From: Lysobacteraceae bacterium
GTDB lineage: Bacteria; Pseudomonadota; Gammaproteobacteria; Steroidobacterales; Steroidobacteraceae
Length of the DNA stretch: 5,429 nt
Reading direction: 5' to 3'
NCBI GenBank assembly: GCA_012516015.1
Contig: JAAYXG010000620.1
Coordinates: 1 to 5,429 of the forward strand
Shown: positions 4,269 through 5,429 of the stretch, in pieces
How the letters are laid out: every line of letters begins with the position of its first letter
How positions within the stretch are numbered: the stretch's first letter is position 1
Notes under the pieces: model-generated
What the model saw: the letters and a program-made list of their open reading frames with translations, nothing else
Told to the model about the DNA's origin: nothing
The model's database searches: none
Translations under genes and position numbers: made by a program

Positions 4269-5429
4269 ATGGCGCGACGCATAGAAGATTACGCGATGAT
4301 CGGAGACCTGGAGACCGCGGCTCTCGTCGGCCGTGACGGCTCCATCGATTGGCTGTGCTGGCCGCGCTTCGACTCCGATGCGTGCTTCGCCGCGCTTCTC
4401 GGCACGCCGGAGCACGGTCGTTGGCTGCTCGCCCCACAGGAGACGATCCTTTCGACCAGTCGAAACTATCGCGGCGATACGCTGATCCTCGAGACGCATC
4501 ATAGGACAGCGCGTGGATCGGCGAAGGTCATCGATTTCATGCCTCCGCGAAGCCACGGCTCCGACCTGATTCGAATCGTGACCTGCGAGCGCGGGGAGGT
4601 CGCGATGCGCACGGAGCTCGTGCTCCGATTCGGCTATGGCGCCACGGTGCCCTGGGTCACTCGAGTGAGTGGAGACACATGGCGCGCCATCGCCGGACCC
4701 GACATGGTGATGCTGCGTACACGCGCACCCATACATGGCGAAAACATGAAGAGCGTCGCCGAGTTCACTCTCCGGGAAGGCGAATCGATGGCATTCACGC
4801 TCGCTTACGCCTCTTCGACGAAAGCAGCCGTACATTTTCCGGATCCGCACGATGCGTTGTCCGAAACGGAGTCGTATTGGACCGAGTGGACCGCGAAATG
4901 CTGTCGGCTGAGCCGCTGGGAGCGCGAGATCAAGCGTTCGCTGACCGTGTTGCGCGCACTCATCTATGCACCCACGGGCGGAATCGTCGCGGCGCCGACA
5001 ACGTCTCTCCCCGAGCAGCTCGGCGGCTCTCGTAATTGGGACTATCGCTACTGCTGGCTGCGAGATGCGACCCTCACGCTGCTCGCGCTGATGGACGCCG
5101 GATACTACGAAGAGGCGGCCGCTTGGCGCGATTGGCTGCTGCGCGCGGTGGCCGGCAGCCCCGACCAACTCCAGATCATGTATGGCGTGGCCGGCGAGCG
5201 GCGACTGATGGAATGGGAAGTCGATTGGCTACCCGGGTACGAGAGCTCGAAACCGGTCCGCGTCGGCAACGCGGCGTTCGGACAACTGCAGTTGGATGTG
5301 TTCGGCGAAGTCATGGACGCGCTTCATCAAGCGCGCGCCGGGGGTCTTCCCCCGCTCGAAGCGACGTGGGACCTGCAACTCAAACTGCTCGAATTCCTGG
5401 AGCGGATTTGGGAGCGACCGGACAACGGC
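4269..5429 (+). CDS. Glycoside hydrolase family 15 (trehalase/glucoamylase-like), C-terminus beyond right edge
   Basis: The first 387 codons are open to the right edge. GH15 enzymes hydrolyse alpha-glucosidic bonds; bacterial members of this architecture include glucoamylases, glucodextranases and trehalases of the mycobacterial type. No signal peptide is present, so the enzyme is probably cytoplasmic. The N-terminal signature IEDYAMIGDLETAALVGRDG with SIDWLCWPRFDS (5-36) opens a beta-rich domain to about residue 215. The (alpha/alpha)6 barrel begins near 217-225, with the family block PEQLGGSRNWDYRYCWLRDA (248-267) and a second block WEVDWLPGYESSKPVRVGNA (316-335). The visible end, WERPDNG (381-387), is where family members continue with a WExRG motif bearing the catalytic acid, so both catalytic glutamates are likely outside. 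Full length should be about 600 residues. Substrate (trehalose, maltooligosaccharide or other) cannot be decided. It is divergent from the DUF4124 gene. Confidence 0.93.
   Translation, partial: MARRIEDYAMIGDLETAALVGRDGSIDWLCWPRFDSDACFAALLGTPEHGRWLLAPQETILSTSRNYRGDTLILETHHRTARGSAKVIDFMPPRSHGSDLIRIVTCERGEVAMRTELVLRFGYGATVPWVTRVSGDTWRAIAGPDMVMLRTRAPIHGENMKSVAEFTLREGESMAFTLAYASSTKAAVHFPDPHDALSETESYWTEWTAKCCRLSRWEREIKRSLTVLRALIYAPTGGIVAAPTTSLPEQLGGSRNWDYRYCWLRDATLTLLALMDAGYYEEAAAWRDWLLRAVAGSPDQLQIMYGVAGERRLMEWEVDWLPGYESSKPVRVGNAAFGQLQLDVFGEVMDALHQARAGGLPPLEATWDLQLKLLEFLERIWERPDNG

Noticed and set aside
3879..5168. Very long minus-strand open frame (429 codons) antisense to the GH15 gene and into the DUF4124 gene
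   Set aside because: It overlaps two well-supported genes, its product is Arg/Ser/His-rich without family resemblance, and open antisense frames are common in GC-rich coding DNA.

Overview
The window is GC-rich bacterial DNA. The gene content (a DUF4124 exported protein, a YggU/DUF167 protein, a LytS/LytTR two-component pair and a GH15 trehalase/glucoamylase-like enzyme) points to a proteobacterium, most plausibly a gammaproteobacterium of the Xanthomonadales/Nevskiales kind. That placement is inference from gene types. No mobile element, CRISPR array, tRNA or rRNA was seen.

Layout, left to right. (1) The left edge holds only the first 16 codons of a minus-strand gene (start codon 47-49, good ribosome binding site). 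Its N-terminus resembles membrane acyltransferases of the DUF1624/heparan-acetyltransferase type, but too little is visible to be sure. (2) Positions 50-263 have no gene. On the minus strand this gap follows the response regulator and holds nested inverted repeats that may be a weak terminator. (3) Positions 264-3056 hold four minus-strand genes in one direction. In transcription order they are a YggU-family protein, a predicted lipoprotein of unknown function, a four-helix membrane histidine kinase of the LytS/YehU type, and its LytTR-type response regulator. Gaps are 63 and 70 bases, and the kinase stop and regulator start share one base (TGATG). The kinase and regulator are surely co-expressed; inclusion of the lipoprotein and YggU in the same transcript is inferred from spacing. 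(4) A divergent gap (3057-3202) leads into a small plus-strand gene for a 99-residue protein with an N-terminal hydrophobic segment and a polar disordered tail. (5) This gene runs tail-to-tail, with a 31-base overlap, into a minus-strand gene for an exported cysteine-rich DUF4124 protein. (6) A second divergent gap (4117-4268) carries a 17-base palindrome and -10-like hexamers on both strands. (7) From 4269 to the right edge runs the N-terminal 387 codons of a cytoplasmic GH15-family enzyme, cut just before its expected catalytic-acid motif.

How they may work together: the kinase and regulator form an envelope-sensing signalling pair, and the adjacent lipoprotein is a possible but unproven partner. 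The GH15 enzyme suggests alpha-glucan or trehalose turnover and is a separate unit. Nothing here is clearly a new system. The most interesting items are the uncharacterised lipoprotein beside the two-component pair, the two orphan exported or membrane proteins with overlapping gene ends, and the palindrome in the DUF4124/GH15 divergent region.
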